Below the pieces are notes generated by a model, which was not told the origin of the DNA, made no database searches, and worked only from the letters and a program-made list of their open reading frames with translations. The position numbers were made by a program, and so were the translations under genes. A stretch of DNA of 64,000 nt from positions 167,853 through 231,852 of the forward strand of contig NZ_HE610986.1 in the NCBI RefSeq assembly GCF_000285535.1, written 5' to 3'. Positions 43,958-52,672 of the stretch are shown here, piece after piece; within the stretch, counting starts at the first letter, position 1; each line of letters begins with the position of its first letter. This DNA comes from Bacillus timonensis (GTDB lineage: Bacteria; Bacillota; Bacilli; Bacillales; Bacillaceae_L).

Positions 43958-45685
43958 TTAGATTGCGGATCCTGCTTTACCATCCGTAATCTTTTGTGAA
44001 ATAAACAGAACTGTAATAATTAAAATGATTTGAAGAACGCCGTACGCACAAGCCGTTCCAAATTGGAAGGCGTACATTTTTTGGAATATCGCAACGGATA
44101 GCGGCATCGTTGACGTGCTATAGATAAGGATGGAAGCAACGAATTCTCCTAATCCTTGAACTAACGCAAGCAATGTACCCGCTAGAATACCAGAGAAGGC
44201 CATTGGAACAACGACCCTTCTAAATGTGTACCACCAGTTAGCGCCTAAGCTACGTGCTGCTTCCTCTACTGATTCATCCATTTGCATTAATGCTGCGGAA
44301 GTAGACCGGAAAATCAGTGGCAAATGACGAACAAAATAAGCTAACGGTAAAATCCAGAAAGTACCGATTAAAACTTGGTTAAAACTGAAAACAGTTGGTT
44401 CACTAAATGCAGCAATTAAGTTAACCGCTACAACGGTTCCAGGCAAGGCCCAAGGAACCATGATTAAGATATCGAGTAAGGCTTTCCCTTTAAATTTTGT
44501 CCGAACCATTGCATAAGCTGCTGCCACACCAAATAGGATATTTCCTGCTGTTGCAACAAAACTCATCTGTAAACTGTTCCAAATTGGGCGCCATGTACGC
44601 TCATCTGTAAACAGGTCAATATAGTGCTGCAAGGTGTAAGCAGTTGGGATAATTTGTACCGTCCACTCCCCGTCCACAGAAAACGAAATAAGTACAAGGA
44701 CAAGAATTGGAAGCATCAAGATAATAACCCCAACAAAAGAAAGGAACATCGATACGTATTTTACAAAAGGGGAACGTAGTTCGGTTCTGTGAACACTAAT
44801 CCCTTTACTTTGGTTTTGGAAGTTCCGTCTTCCTTGATACCATCTCATTAAAATTAAGAAAGAAATAGAAACAACGGATAGGATTGTTGACTGTGTTGCC
44901 GCCATATCTAAATCCCCATTTGTACGAGATAGATAGATTTGCATCGTCATGGTTCTTTCTACACCGAACATTAATGGCGCTGTATATGAAGCCATTGAAA
45001 TCATAAATACAAGTAACGAAGAAGCTACGAGTGCTGGAGTCAGCATTGGTAAGATTACCTTTCTCCAAATTCGAATCCTTCCAGATCCAAGGCTTGTTGC
45101 TGCTTCTTCCAATGAAGGATCTAACCCTTTTATTGCTGCTGCAGCAGTTAAATAAAAGTACGTATACATCGTGAATGTATGTACTACGATTACCCCAACA
45201 ACACCTTTTAAGGCAAATGGAACCTCTTCCAGATTAAATAGTGCTTGAAAAGCCCTTGGAATAATTCCACTTTCCCCATAAAGGAAAGTAAATGACAAAA
45301 CCCCAACAAGAGGTGGCAATGCCATCGGAACAAGAATTAATACAGAAAGAATTTTTCTTCCTGGGAATTCGTAGCGTTCCATTAAAAATGCCATTGTTAC
45401 ACCAACAATTGCACACGTAATCACACTGATTACGGATATATATATACTTGTCCAAAGCGCCTCTAGGTTTGCTGTACTTGTTAAACCAAAGAAGCGTTGG
45501 TAATTTTCGAGATTTGCGCCTTCTTCACCGACTACTGATTGAATAAACGTTTGGTAAAACGGATAAATAACATATGCTAAAAGCACTAAAAATAAGGGAG
45601 AAATTAAAACATATACAAAATATTTTGAACGGGTAAGACGTGCCCACCAGTTTTCTTGCACGACAGTACTTTGATTCGCACTCAT
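43958..45685 (-). CDS. ABC transporter permease, fused double-unit (Fbp/iron type)
   Basis: A 575-aa permease consisting of two fused BPD-type membrane units, each with about six helices and its own EAA loop: EEAATSLGSGRIRIWRKVILPMLTPAL (about residue 200) and EEAARSLGANWWYTFRRVVVPMAFSGIL (about 490). The fused form is typical of the FbpB / phosphonate / sugar-phosphate type importers. It lies between the ATPase and creatininase genes with short spacers. Confidence 0.9.
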   Translation of the reverse strand: MSANQSTVVQENWWARLTRSKYFVYVLISPLFLVLLAYVIYPFYQTFIQSVVGEEGANLENYQRFFGLTSTANLEALWTSIYISVISVITCAIVGVTMAFLMERYEFPGRKILSVLILVPMALPPLVGVLSFTFLYGESGIIPRAFQALFNLEEVPFALKGVVGVIVVHTFTMYTYFYLTAAAAIKGLDPSLEEAATSLGSGRIRIWRKVILPMLTPALVASSLLVFMISMASYTAPLMFGVERTMTMQIYLSRTNGDLDMAATQSTILSVVSISFLILMRWYQGRRNFQNQSKGISVHRTELRSPFVKYVSMFLSFVGVIILMLPILVLVLISFSVDGEWTVQIIPTAYTLQHYIDLFTDERTWRPIWNSLQMSFVATAGNILFGVAAAYAMVRTKFKGKALLDILIMVPWALPGTVVAVNLIAAFSEPTVFSFNQVLIGTFWILPLAYFVRHLPLIFRSTSAALMQMDESVEEAARSLGANWWYTFRRVVVPMAFSGILAGTLLALVQGLGEFVASILIYSTSTMPLSVAIFQKMYAFQFGTACAYGVLQIILIITVLFISQKITDGKAGSAI

Positions 45686-45696
45686 TCTTTCACCTC

Positions 45697-46776
45697 CTAT
45701 TCGCCAATTAAGTAAATTCCATTTTCAGGTATGTGAAGGGTTATAGAATCACCGCGACTTAAAATTTTGTTTCCTTTGTTAATTATCATGACCTTAATAA
45801 TATTGGATCCTACTTTTACAACATAATTGATGCTAACCCCTGTAAATTCAACCAACTGAATTGTACCTGTTAGTTGGTTCACACCTGGTCCTTCATGTAC
45901 TGCTTCTGGACGAATTGAGCATTTGATTTTATCACCAACAACAAGCTTTTTCCCATTTGCAGATTGAGTCATTGAACCTACTACAAATACATCTTCTTCT
46001 AGTTTCACTTTCACTGTGTCACCATTTATTTCAACAACTTCTCCATCCACAATATTGGCTTCTCCAATAAAGGAGGCAACAAAGTGGTTAGAAGGACGAT
46101 TGTAGATTTCTTGAGGAGTTCCTATTTGCTGAACAACGCCATCTTTCATAACCATAATTCGATCAGACATCGTCATTGCTTCCGTTTGGTCATGTGTAAC
46201 ATAAATCGTTGTCACTCCTAACTCAACTTGAAGTCTCTTAATCTCAATTCTGGTTTCCTCACGAAGCTTTGCATCTAAGTTTGATAGCGGCTCGTCAAGA
46301 AGAAGAATATCCGGCTCAATTACAAGCGCACGAGCTAAAGCTACACGCTGCTGCTGACCACCAGATAATTCATTGATTTTACGAGTACCATATTGATCAA
46401 GGTGAACAAGTTTTTGTGCTTTTTCTACCTTTTCTTTAATTACGGATTTTGGTAATTTACGTACTTCTAGACCAAATGCAATATTTTCAAAAACGGTCAT
46501 ATGAGGGAATAACGCGTAGTTTTGGAACACCATTCCAATGTTACGCTTGTTTGGTTGGAGGGTTGTTACATCTTTATTGTCGAACAAAATTTTCCCTTGA
46601 GTAGGAAAATAGAATCCCGCAATCATCCGTAATGTCGTTGTTTTTCCACATCCTGATGGACCTAAAAATGTGAAAAACTCACCAGGTTTTACGTCGATAT
46701 TTACGTTTTCTACCCCTCTTGCTTTTCCAAACAGCTTACTAACATGATCAAGTCTTACATTTTTCAAATCAAACAC
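45697..46776 (-). CDS. ABC transporter ATP-binding protein (Fbp/Pot type)
   Basis: A 359-aa ATPase: Walker A GPSGCGKTT, Q loop in VFQNYALFPHMT, signature LSGGQQQR, Walker B ILLLDEPLSNLDAK, H-loop THDQ. A TOBE-type regulatory domain follows (about residues 245-355). It energises the double permease next to it. The 356-bp gap upstream to the binding-protein gene contains two repeats and a terminator hairpin. Confidence 0.92.
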   Translation of the reverse strand: MFDLKNVRLDHVSKLFGKARGVENVNIDVKPGEFFTFLGPSGCGKTTTLRMIAGFYFPTQGKILFDNKDVTTLQPNKRNIGMVFQNYALFPHMTVFENIAFGLEVRKLPKSVIKEKVEKAQKLVHLDQYGTRKINELSGGQQQRVALARALVIEPDILLLDEPLSNLDAKLREETRIEIKRLQVELGVTTIYVTHDQTEAMTMSDRIMVMKDGVVQQIGTPQEIYNRPSNHFVASFIGEANIVDGEVVEINGDTVKVKLEEDVFVVGSMTQSANGKKLVVGDKIKCSIRPEAVHEGPGVNQLTGTIQLVEFTGVSINYVVKVGSNIIKVMIINKGNKILSRGDSITLHIPENGIYLIGE

Positions 46777-46793
46777 CTCGCTGTGAATTAGAA

Positions 46794-46888
46794 AAGTGCA
46801 AGCGCCTTGCTCAGCCCTGACGAGGAGGCTATTGCCGCCGCAGAAGAGGTGAAGCGACCTCGAGGGGCTAGGCGCTGGAGCTAGACAC
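46794..46888 (-). repeat. REP-like palindromic element, AGCGCC family
   Basis: A G+C-rich block with complementary ends: GCAAGCGCCTTGCTCAGCCC against GGGGCTAGGCGCTGGAGC. It also contains GACGAGG and CCTCGAGG. Very similar 'aagcgccttgctcagccccgac...ggggctaggcgctggagctaga' type elements occur in many Bacillus genomes, from memory. It sits inside the ABC operon before the ATPase gene. Confidence 0.7.
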
Positions 46889-46913
46889 TAAATTTTGTGA
46901 AACTTCCTAACCT

Positions 46914-46949
46914 TAAAAAGGGGGTGAAAACAACTCTTCACCCCTTTTA
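46914..46949 (-). terminator. Intra-operon terminator after the binding-protein gene
   Basis: Stem AAAAGGGGTGAA/TTCACCCCCTTTTT with a 7-base loop. It lies between the binding-protein and ATPase genes and would lower expression of the membrane parts relative to the binding protein. Confidence 0.8.
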
Positions 46950-46954
46950 TCAAT

Positions 46955-47128
46955 TGTGCCTTGGCGTATTTGCGCCCAGACTTTTTTAGGCCCACACGAG
47001 GTGGGTCACAAAGACGTTGCCACAGGACGTGACGTTCTTAGTCTTTAATCCTACGCTCGAAAACTTCCTCTAAAAAATCGGTGGCATCCGCCGGAGGTAT
47101 TAACTTTATTCAGTGAATAAAGTTAAAA
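46955..47128 (-). repeat. REP-like element, family R3, copy 2 (with insert)
   Basis: It shares GGCGTATTTGCGCCCAGACTT, CGCTCGAAAACTTCC and the end hairpin AACTTTATTCA/TGAATAAAGTT with copy 1. It has about 65 extra bases in the middle (GGCCCAC...GTGGGTC, then ACGTTGCCACAGGACGTGA). It lies between the ABC binding-protein and ATPase genes. Confidence 0.7.
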
Positions 47129-47132
47129 ACTA

Positions 47133-48224
47133 TTAATTTTTACCTTTAATGTTCTCATCCCAATATTGCATCCACTCAGCTTCTTTTTCAGCCATTACTC
47201 CCCAATCAAGGTCTAATGACTTCAATTCAAGATCTTGATACCAATCAGGCATTGTAGACTTGTCAATATCGGTACGTGTTGGAATTTGATATAAATCTTC
47301 CGCTAACGTTGTACGTGTTTCTGGTTCAAACAAGAACTCATAGAATAATTTTGCATTTTCAAGGTTCTTTGCATCTTTCACAAGACCAACAGCATCAACT
47401 AGAATTGGCGCTCCACTTTCTGGATACACAAAATCAAATGGTTGGTTGTGCTGGTTTTTTTGAATTAAAATGTCTTGAAGGTTCCAAAGAGAAATAGATC
47501 CTTCTTGACGAGCAAGCTTTAAGTATAGATTAGTAGGATCTTGTGCATATTCTTTTGTATTCGCATCTAACTTAGCAAGCCATTCGTAACCAGCATCTGG
47601 ATTATCTGCACCTTGCTCGTGAATCATTGCAGAGTAAATCGTTCTCATTGTTCCTGATGCTAATACACCACGGATAATGATTTCATCCTTCCATTTTGAA
47701 TCTAGAAGATCATCCCAATCCTGTGGAGCTTCTTCTTTCGATAGCATGTCAGAGTTAATCATGATTACCTCTGGTAAAAGCATTTCACCATACCAACGAC
47801 CTTCAGCATCTTTATGTTCTGGTAGAATGCTAGCATCAAAACTTGGCTTAAATGGTTCAAGTAAATCTTCATCTGCTGCTGTCATGAATGCAGATTGCGT
47901 TCCACCCCACCAGAAGTCAGCTTGTGGATTTGCTTTTTCTCCACGAATACGTTCAAGAACTTGTTGAGCACCCATTGTTAATACATCAACCTTAACATCT
48001 GGGTATTTTTCATTAAACATCTCAACAACTTGATCCACAATTGTTTGGTCACGTGCTGTATAGATTACTAAGTTACCACTTGCTTCAGCTTTTTCTTCAG
48101 TCTTGCCTTCGTCAGTTCCACCACTTGGTTTTTCTTCTTCAGTAGAAGAACTACCAGAGCATGCTGACACAAAGAGCATCAATGCAGCAATCAAAAGAAC
48201 GAAAAAATGTTTCTTTTTAAACAT
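47133..48224 (-). CDS. ABC transporter substrate-binding lipoprotein (Fbp/AfuA type)
   Basis: A 363-aa lipoprotein: signal KKHFFVLLIAALMLFVSAC with lipidated Cys near 22, a Ser/Glu/Lys-rich linker, then an SBP family 1/8-type fold (NLVIYTARDQTIVDQVVEMFNEKYPDVKVDVLTMG). WWGGTQSAFMTAADEDLLEPF and GAPILVDAVGLVKDAKN match binding proteins grouped with ferric iron, 2-aminoethylphosphonate and hexose-phosphate uptake. The iron-binding Tyr-Tyr pair of FbpA is not evident, so an organic ligand is more likely. It is the first gene of the transporter operon. Confidence 0.88.
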   Translation of the reverse strand: MFKKKHFFVLLIAALMLFVSACSGSSSTEEEKPSGGTDEGKTEEKAEASGNLVIYTARDQTIVDQVVEMFNEKYPDVKVDVLTMGAQQVLERIRGEKANPQADFWWGGTQSAFMTAADEDLLEPFKPSFDASILPEHKDAEGRWYGEMLLPEVIMINSDMLSKEEAPQDWDDLLDSKWKDEIIIRGVLASGTMRTIYSAMIHEQGADNPDAGYEWLAKLDANTKEYAQDPTNLYLKLARQEGSISLWNLQDILIQKNQHNQPFDFVYPESGAPILVDAVGLVKDAKNLENAKLFYEFLFEPETRTTLAEDLYQIPTRTDIDKSTMPDWYQDLELKSLDLDWGVMAEKEAEWMQYWDENIKGKN

Positions 48225-48262
48225 AAGAATCCCCCTTAACGTGTTTTTATTTATTCAAAAGC

Positions 48263-48277
48263 AGGACAAATTGTCCT
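48263..48277. promoter_or_regulatory. Palindrome between ROK and binding-protein genes
   Basis: AGGACAA-A-TTGTCCT, 7-bp arms. It may be an operator in the leader of the ABC operon or a weak terminator for the ROK gene. Confidence 0.4.
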
Positions 48278-48349
48278 ACTAAAGAATCGAATAGAATAAT
48301 AGCTTGCTATAAAATATGCAGATAAGTTCTTTGTATTCTGCTAATCCAG

Positions 48350-49555
48350 TTAATTTAAAATGCTTTCATGCTCTCTAAGGAATAGCGATATTGCTCCAAG
48401 CACTCCTGCATACTCACCTAATTGCGACAATTGTAATTCAACTGAACTTGGAAGATATCTTTGAACAATAAGACGTAATTTAGGAAGTATGTAATCAGCC
48501 GACTTCATGACTCCACCATCTAATATGATAATTTCAGGATTTAACAAAGTCGCAGCATTAATGATTCCATATGCAAGATGTTCAATCGCTTCATCAACAA
48601 TCGTTTGGGCGATTTCATCACCTGCTTTTGCCATGGAAAAGGCCTGTTCTCCTGTAATCTCAGACTTCATCGCCTCATGATACATTGGATGCCCCTCATT
48701 TTGCAGGATTCCTTTCGTTACCTTTTGTCCAATTGCTTTTCCCCCAGCAACACTTTCAAGATACCCATAACGGTGAAAAGTAGGTTTAAATTCATTTTTC
48801 ATATCATTTTTATCAGTGACAATATATCCGAACTCCCCAGCCGCATTTGAAGATCCTCGATATAACTGATTTTGTATAATGATTCCACTTCCAATACCTG
48901 TACCAACAGCTATAAATAGAACATTTTCTTTATGTTTCGCGTTCCCCAGCCATTGTTCTCCAAGAACCGCTACATTCACATCATTATCCACAAACACCGG
49001 GAACGAAAAATATTGTTCTGCTTCCATCAAAAGCGGATAGCGAACCCAATTTAAACTAGGTGCTTCCACAACCACGCCTGACGCTGTTTCTGTAATACCT
49101 GGCACACCTATTCCCATTCCCAATATCATCTTTGGATCTACCTTGCTGCTTTGAATCAACTCTTGTACCTCTTTATGTATTTGCTTCACTAAGCCAGTTT
49201 CTATATACTTTTTTGTAATAAAGCTTGTTGAACAGATAATATGTCCATTAAGGTCGGAAATGACGATTCTTACTTTCGTACCTCCAATATCTGTGCCAAT
49301 TACATAGGCAGCGTTTTCATTAAAATAGAGATGAATTGGCCTTCTTCCACCTTGTGAGGAGGATTCACCATTTCCCTTTTCATGAATCCAATTCTCTCGA
49401 ACTAGTTCATCAACCAATAAAGAAACAGTTGGCTTACTTATATTTAGTTTTTCCGATATTTCTGCCCTTGAAATTGGTTGATACGCCCTTACACATTGTA
49501 GGACCATTTTTTTATTATTCGTCCTCACTTGTAGATGAGATGGTTGCTTATTCAT
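48350..49555 (-). CDS. ROK-family (XylR/NagC-like) transcriptional regulator
   Basis: A 401-aa repressor. An N-terminal winged HTH (residues 10-65, ISRAEISEKLNISKPTVSLLVDELV) is followed by a ROK sugar-kinase-like sensor domain with YVIGTDIGGTKVRIVISDL, DNDVNVAVLGEQWLG and FIAVGTGIGSGII. The usual ROK zinc cluster (CxCGxxGC) is missing: the site reads HRYGYLESVAGG. Its operator-like inverted repeats flank both its own start and that of the PIG-L gene. It probably controls the whole cluster in response to a sugar. Confidence 0.9.
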   Translation of the reverse strand: MNKQPSHLQVRTNNKKMVLQCVRAYQPISRAEISEKLNISKPTVSLLVDELVRENWIHEKGNGESSSQGGRRPIHLYFNENAAYVIGTDIGGTKVRIVISDLNGHIICSTSFITKKYIETGLVKQIHKEVQELIQSSKVDPKMILGMGIGVPGITETASGVVVEAPSLNWVRYPLLMEAEQYFSFPVFVDNDVNVAVLGEQWLGNAKHKENVLFIAVGTGIGSGIIIQNQLYRGSSNAAGEFGYIVTDKNDMKNEFKPTFHRYGYLESVAGGKAIGQKVTKGILQNEGHPMYHEAMKSEITGEQAFSMAKAGDEIAQTIVDEAIEHLAYGIINAATLLNPEIIILDGGVMKSADYILPKLRLIVQRYLPSSVELQLSQLGEYAGVLGAISLFLREHESILN

Positions 49556-49580
49556 AGAATCACGGCCTTATTTCTTTTAG

Positions 49581-49601
49581 TTAGTTAGTAAATTTAACTA
49601 A
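49581..49601. promoter_or_regulatory. ROK operator, rok-proximal
   Basis: TTAGTTA-N7-TAACTAA, within a TTAGTTAGTTAGT tract just before the ROK gene. It resembles XylR operators (TTAGTTTGTTT...AACAAACTAA) in sequence and position, consistent with autoregulation. Confidence 0.65.
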
Positions 49602-49827
49602 TTCAACTACACTATATAATAAAATGCAATCGTTTACAATACTAAATTTTAAAAAACTTTTTAACTAGTTGAATATGAAGAAAAGTGCATTGTTTCAACT
49701 ATATCAACACTTTGTCCTAAAACTATATACCTCCTACTTTTCACCTATAAAAAAATAGCAAATAGTTATTTGGTAATATTTACAATATTCAGATAGATAC
49801 TATAATTCAAATTGAAAGGTATTATCT

Positions 49828-49856
49828 TTAGTTAGTTAATTTCAATTACTAACTAA
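49828..49856. promoter_or_regulatory. ROK operator, PIG-L-proximal
   Basis: TTAGTTAGT-N11-ACTAACTAA (29 bases in all), 66 bases before the PIG-L start codon. Same half-site as the rok-proximal copy, and close to the xyl operator pattern. Confidence 0.7.
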
Positions 49857-49922
49857 AAAATCCTAAGGGAAAGGAGATTTTTGTTACTTTTTTGAATCTA
49901 AAAAAATGAAAGGGGTTACAAA

Positions 49923-52421
49923 TTGAAAAAAATTCTCTATTTACTGTTGTCCATTCTCTTACTTGCTTCCTTATTCCCACCACTCAGTTTTGCACAAGAA
50001 CAAAGTGAAGCAGATGTTGAACTTTGGAATGTAGTTAAGCCTCTAGACACCACTGTCACATTCTTAAACTCAGGAGCACATCCAGATGATGAACGTAGTG
50101 ACTTTCTTGCCTATTTATCCCGTGGGCTCGGAGTTAAAACAGCTAGTTTGATAGCCAACCGCGGTGAAGGTGGCCAAAATGCCATCGGAAATGAGTTAGG
50201 AAACGCACTTGGAATTATCCGTTCCAACGAAATGATTGAAGCAGCAAAGGTAAATGGTGTTAAAGCTTATCACTTAAGTGAGACCACTTCTGATGCTATC
50301 TATGATTTTGGTTTTTCAAAATCGCCAGATGAAACGCTTGAAAAATGGGGAGAAGACGTAACGTATGAGCGTTTAATCAAATTTATCAGAACGTATCAAC
50401 CAGATATTGTCATGCCTTCCTTCCTAAATGTCGACAGCCAACATGGACATCACAGATTAATTAATATCCTATCAGTTAAAGCATTTGAAGACGCTGCAGA
50501 TCCTTCTGTTTTCCCAGAGCAATTAGAAAACGGTTTGGAGCCTTGGCAGATTAAAAAGCTTTACTTACCAGTTTCAAAAGCTGATGCTACAACATCCATT
50601 GAAATTGGTGACTATGATCCAATCTATGGAATGAGTTACCCACAACTTGGTGAAGCATCAAGATATCTACATAAGAGCCAAGGAATGGGACGTGATATTC
50701 CAGTTGAACCAAGGCAACAACATCTGAAATTAGAAAAGTCAGCAGTTGAAGCAGAATCAAATGATCTATTTGCAGGAATTCCTTATGATTTCCATGCGTG
50801 GGCAGATATTATTCCAGCTAAAAATCTAAGTGAGCAATTAGATACATTGCAAAATAATTTAGAAAAAATTATTGAACTATACCCAAATCGCGAGTCCATT
50901 TTACCAGAGTCTCAAAAAGCTTTACGTGCTGTTCAAAAGTTAATTTCAAGTACAAAATCAGCTAACCTTGATGAAGCAGTTAAAAACGACCTTCTTCATA
51001 AGCTTACACTAAAGGAAGAACAACTTAAGCAAGTGAGCTTGGTTTCGTCAAACCTTGATGTTGATATCGAAATTGGTTCTTATGTATTAACACAAGGTGA
51101 ACAAACGCAAGTAAACGTTACTGTTACAAATAACGGAAAGCAAAAAATCCAACATATTGAAGCGGCGTTACTTACTCCTGAAAACTGGAAGCATGAAGGT
51201 ACTAGCCAGTTAAAGCATTTAAAGCCAGGTGAAGCAAAGACTGTAAGCTTTAATGTTACGGTTCCTGCAGATGCAGAGTATTTCCAACCATATGATCATG
51301 CTGTGATTCAAGCAGAGCTTACATTTAAGGAAAATGGTGTTGAAACGACATCCGTTATCGACTTAGATAACACAGTAAGTGTGCTTCCTGAATTAAGTGT
51401 GACACCTGATCCTGTGAACATTACAGTCAATACAGCCAATATCCAAGATGAAATTCCAGTTTCAGTTAAGGTGAAAAACTATGCCAATGGAGCTAAAACA
51501 GCAAAAGTATCTTTAAACCTACCAGAAGGCTGGACGAGTGAGCCTGCAGTAGGGGATATAAATTTCACAGAAAGATTCGAGGAAAAAGTAGTATCATTTA
51601 AATTAGTCCCACCTGCAACAATTGCTGAAGGTAATTTTACAATTGAAGCCATTGCGGAAGCAGACGGAAAGTCATTTAACACAACTGTACAGGAAATTAA
51701 ATATGAGCATATCAATGATTCATACTACCTGTATCCAGCTGCGATTAACGGCGTTGCTTTCGAATTATTAAAACCTGATAATTTAAAGGTTGGATACATC
51801 GATAGCGGCTTTGACACAATTGCTGATTCTTTCATTAATGCAGGGTTTGATATTACAAAGCTAACTCCAGAAGATTTAGCAAGTGGAGATCTTTCACAGT
51901 ACGACACAATCGTAACTGGCATTAGAGCGACACTTGGCAGAGAAGATCTATTAGCTAATAATGAAAGACTAAAAGAATACGTAAGAAATGGTGGACATCT
52001 AGTGATGCAATACGTAACTTCTGCAGACCCATGGGATGCTGACCTAACACCACCATACCATTTAGAAATAGGAAATCCATCCATACGTTGGCGCGTAACG
52101 GATGAAAATGCAAAGGTTACCGTAACTCAACCAGAACATGCTCTCTTTAATTTCCCTAACAAGATTACTGACAAAGACTGGGATAACTGGGTACAAGAAA
52201 GAGGTCTCTACTTCCCAATGAAATGGGATGACCGCTATGAAACATTCGTTTCTATGGCAGACCCTAACGAGGACCCATTCACAAGCGGAATCTTAATGGC
52301 TGAATACGGTGAAGGTACTTACCTTTACACAAACCTTGTATTCTACCGCCAAATTGGTGCCCAAGTACCTGGCGGATATCGAATTTTTGCTAACTTGATT
52401 AGTTATGGAGCAAAGAACTAA
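49923..52421 (+). CDS. Secreted PIG-L family deacetylase, multidomain
   Basis: An 832-aa exported protein. A signal peptide (LLLSILLLASLFPPLSFAQ) is followed by a PIG-L/LmbE zinc deacetylase domain with the metal motif AHPDDE (about residues 52-57) and HGHHR (about 174-178). It is expected to remove an acetyl group from an N-acetylamino sugar. Next are a linker, two Ig-like/NEW3-type beta domains (about 380-600), and a C-terminal alpha/beta domain like the class I glutamine-amidotransferase fold (about 620-832, VRNGGHLVMQYVTS). TTG start with AAGGGG upstream. Under divergent ROK control. Confidence 0.88.
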   Translation: MKKILYLLLSILLLASLFPPLSFAQEQSEADVELWNVVKPLDTTVTFLNSGAHPDDERSDFLAYLSRGLGVKTASLIANRGEGGQNAIGNELGNALGIIRSNEMIEAAKVNGVKAYHLSETTSDAIYDFGFSKSPDETLEKWGEDVTYERLIKFIRTYQPDIVMPSFLNVDSQHGHHRLINILSVKAFEDAADPSVFPEQLENGLEPWQIKKLYLPVSKADATTSIEIGDYDPIYGMSYPQLGEASRYLHKSQGMGRDIPVEPRQQHLKLEKSAVEAESNDLFAGIPYDFHAWADIIPAKNLSEQLDTLQNNLEKIIELYPNRESILPESQKALRAVQKLISSTKSANLDEAVKNDLLHKLTLKEEQLKQVSLVSSNLDVDIEIGSYVLTQGEQTQVNVTVTNNGKQKIQHIEAALLTPENWKHEGTSQLKHLKPGEAKTVSFNVTVPADAEYFQPYDHAVIQAELTFKENGVETTSVIDLDNTVSVLPELSVTPDPVNITVNTANIQDEIPVSVKVKNYANGAKTAKVSLNLPEGWTSEPAVGDINFTERFEEKVVSFKLVPPATIAEGNFTIEAIAEADGKSFNTTVQEIKYEHINDSYYLYPAAINGVAFELLKPDNLKVGYIDSGFDTIADSFINAGFDITKLTPEDLASGDLSQYDTIVTGIRATLGREDLLANNERLKEYVRNGGHLVMQYVTSADPWDADLTPPYHLEIGNPSIRWRVTDENAKVTVTQPEHALFNFPNKITDKDWDNWVQERGLYFPMKWDDRYETFVSMADPNEDPFTSGILMAEYGEGTYLYTNLVFYRQIGAQVPGGYRIFANLISYGAKN

Positions 52422-52435
52422 TAATAGAACAATGG

Positions 52436-52468
52436 AAAAAGCTATAGATGCGAGTCTATAGCTTTTTC
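52436..52468. terminator. Terminator after the PIG-L gene
   Basis: A perfect 13-bp stem AAAAAGCTATAGA/TCTATAGCTTTTT with a 6-base loop. Confidence 0.9.
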
Positions 52469-52472
52469 GTAC

Positions 52473-52672
52473 TTAACGGCTTTTTTTGTCCTCAGTTTCC
52501 TTTTCCTCTACAATTCTTATTCCATGCTCGGTTAATGAACATTCCATTTTTGGAAGTCTACTGGATAAACTTCTCAATGTACGATTAGATGTTCTTCTAG
52601 TTCTCGTAACTGTTCATTCATCAAATAATACTTACATTCGTTTGCATTTTGTAGTTGTAGAATCTCAATCAT
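52473..52672 (-). pseudogene. Frameshifted small gene coupled to the thioesterase
   Basis: An ATG overlaps the end of the thioesterase gene by eight bases and reads MIEILQLQNANECKYYLMNEQ, LRELEEHLIVH, then stops after 32 codons. A second frame continues NRTLRSLSSRLPKMECSLTEHGIRIVEEKE to a TAA. Adding one base joins both into about 66 codons of helical, charged protein. Family not recognised; it is either broken or two overlapping tiny frames. Confidence 0.4.

Noticed and set aside
47133..48224. A ferric-iron binding protein (FbpA)
   Set aside because: The transporter class fits, but the iron-binding tyrosine pair is not evident and the operon enzymes point to an organic substrate.
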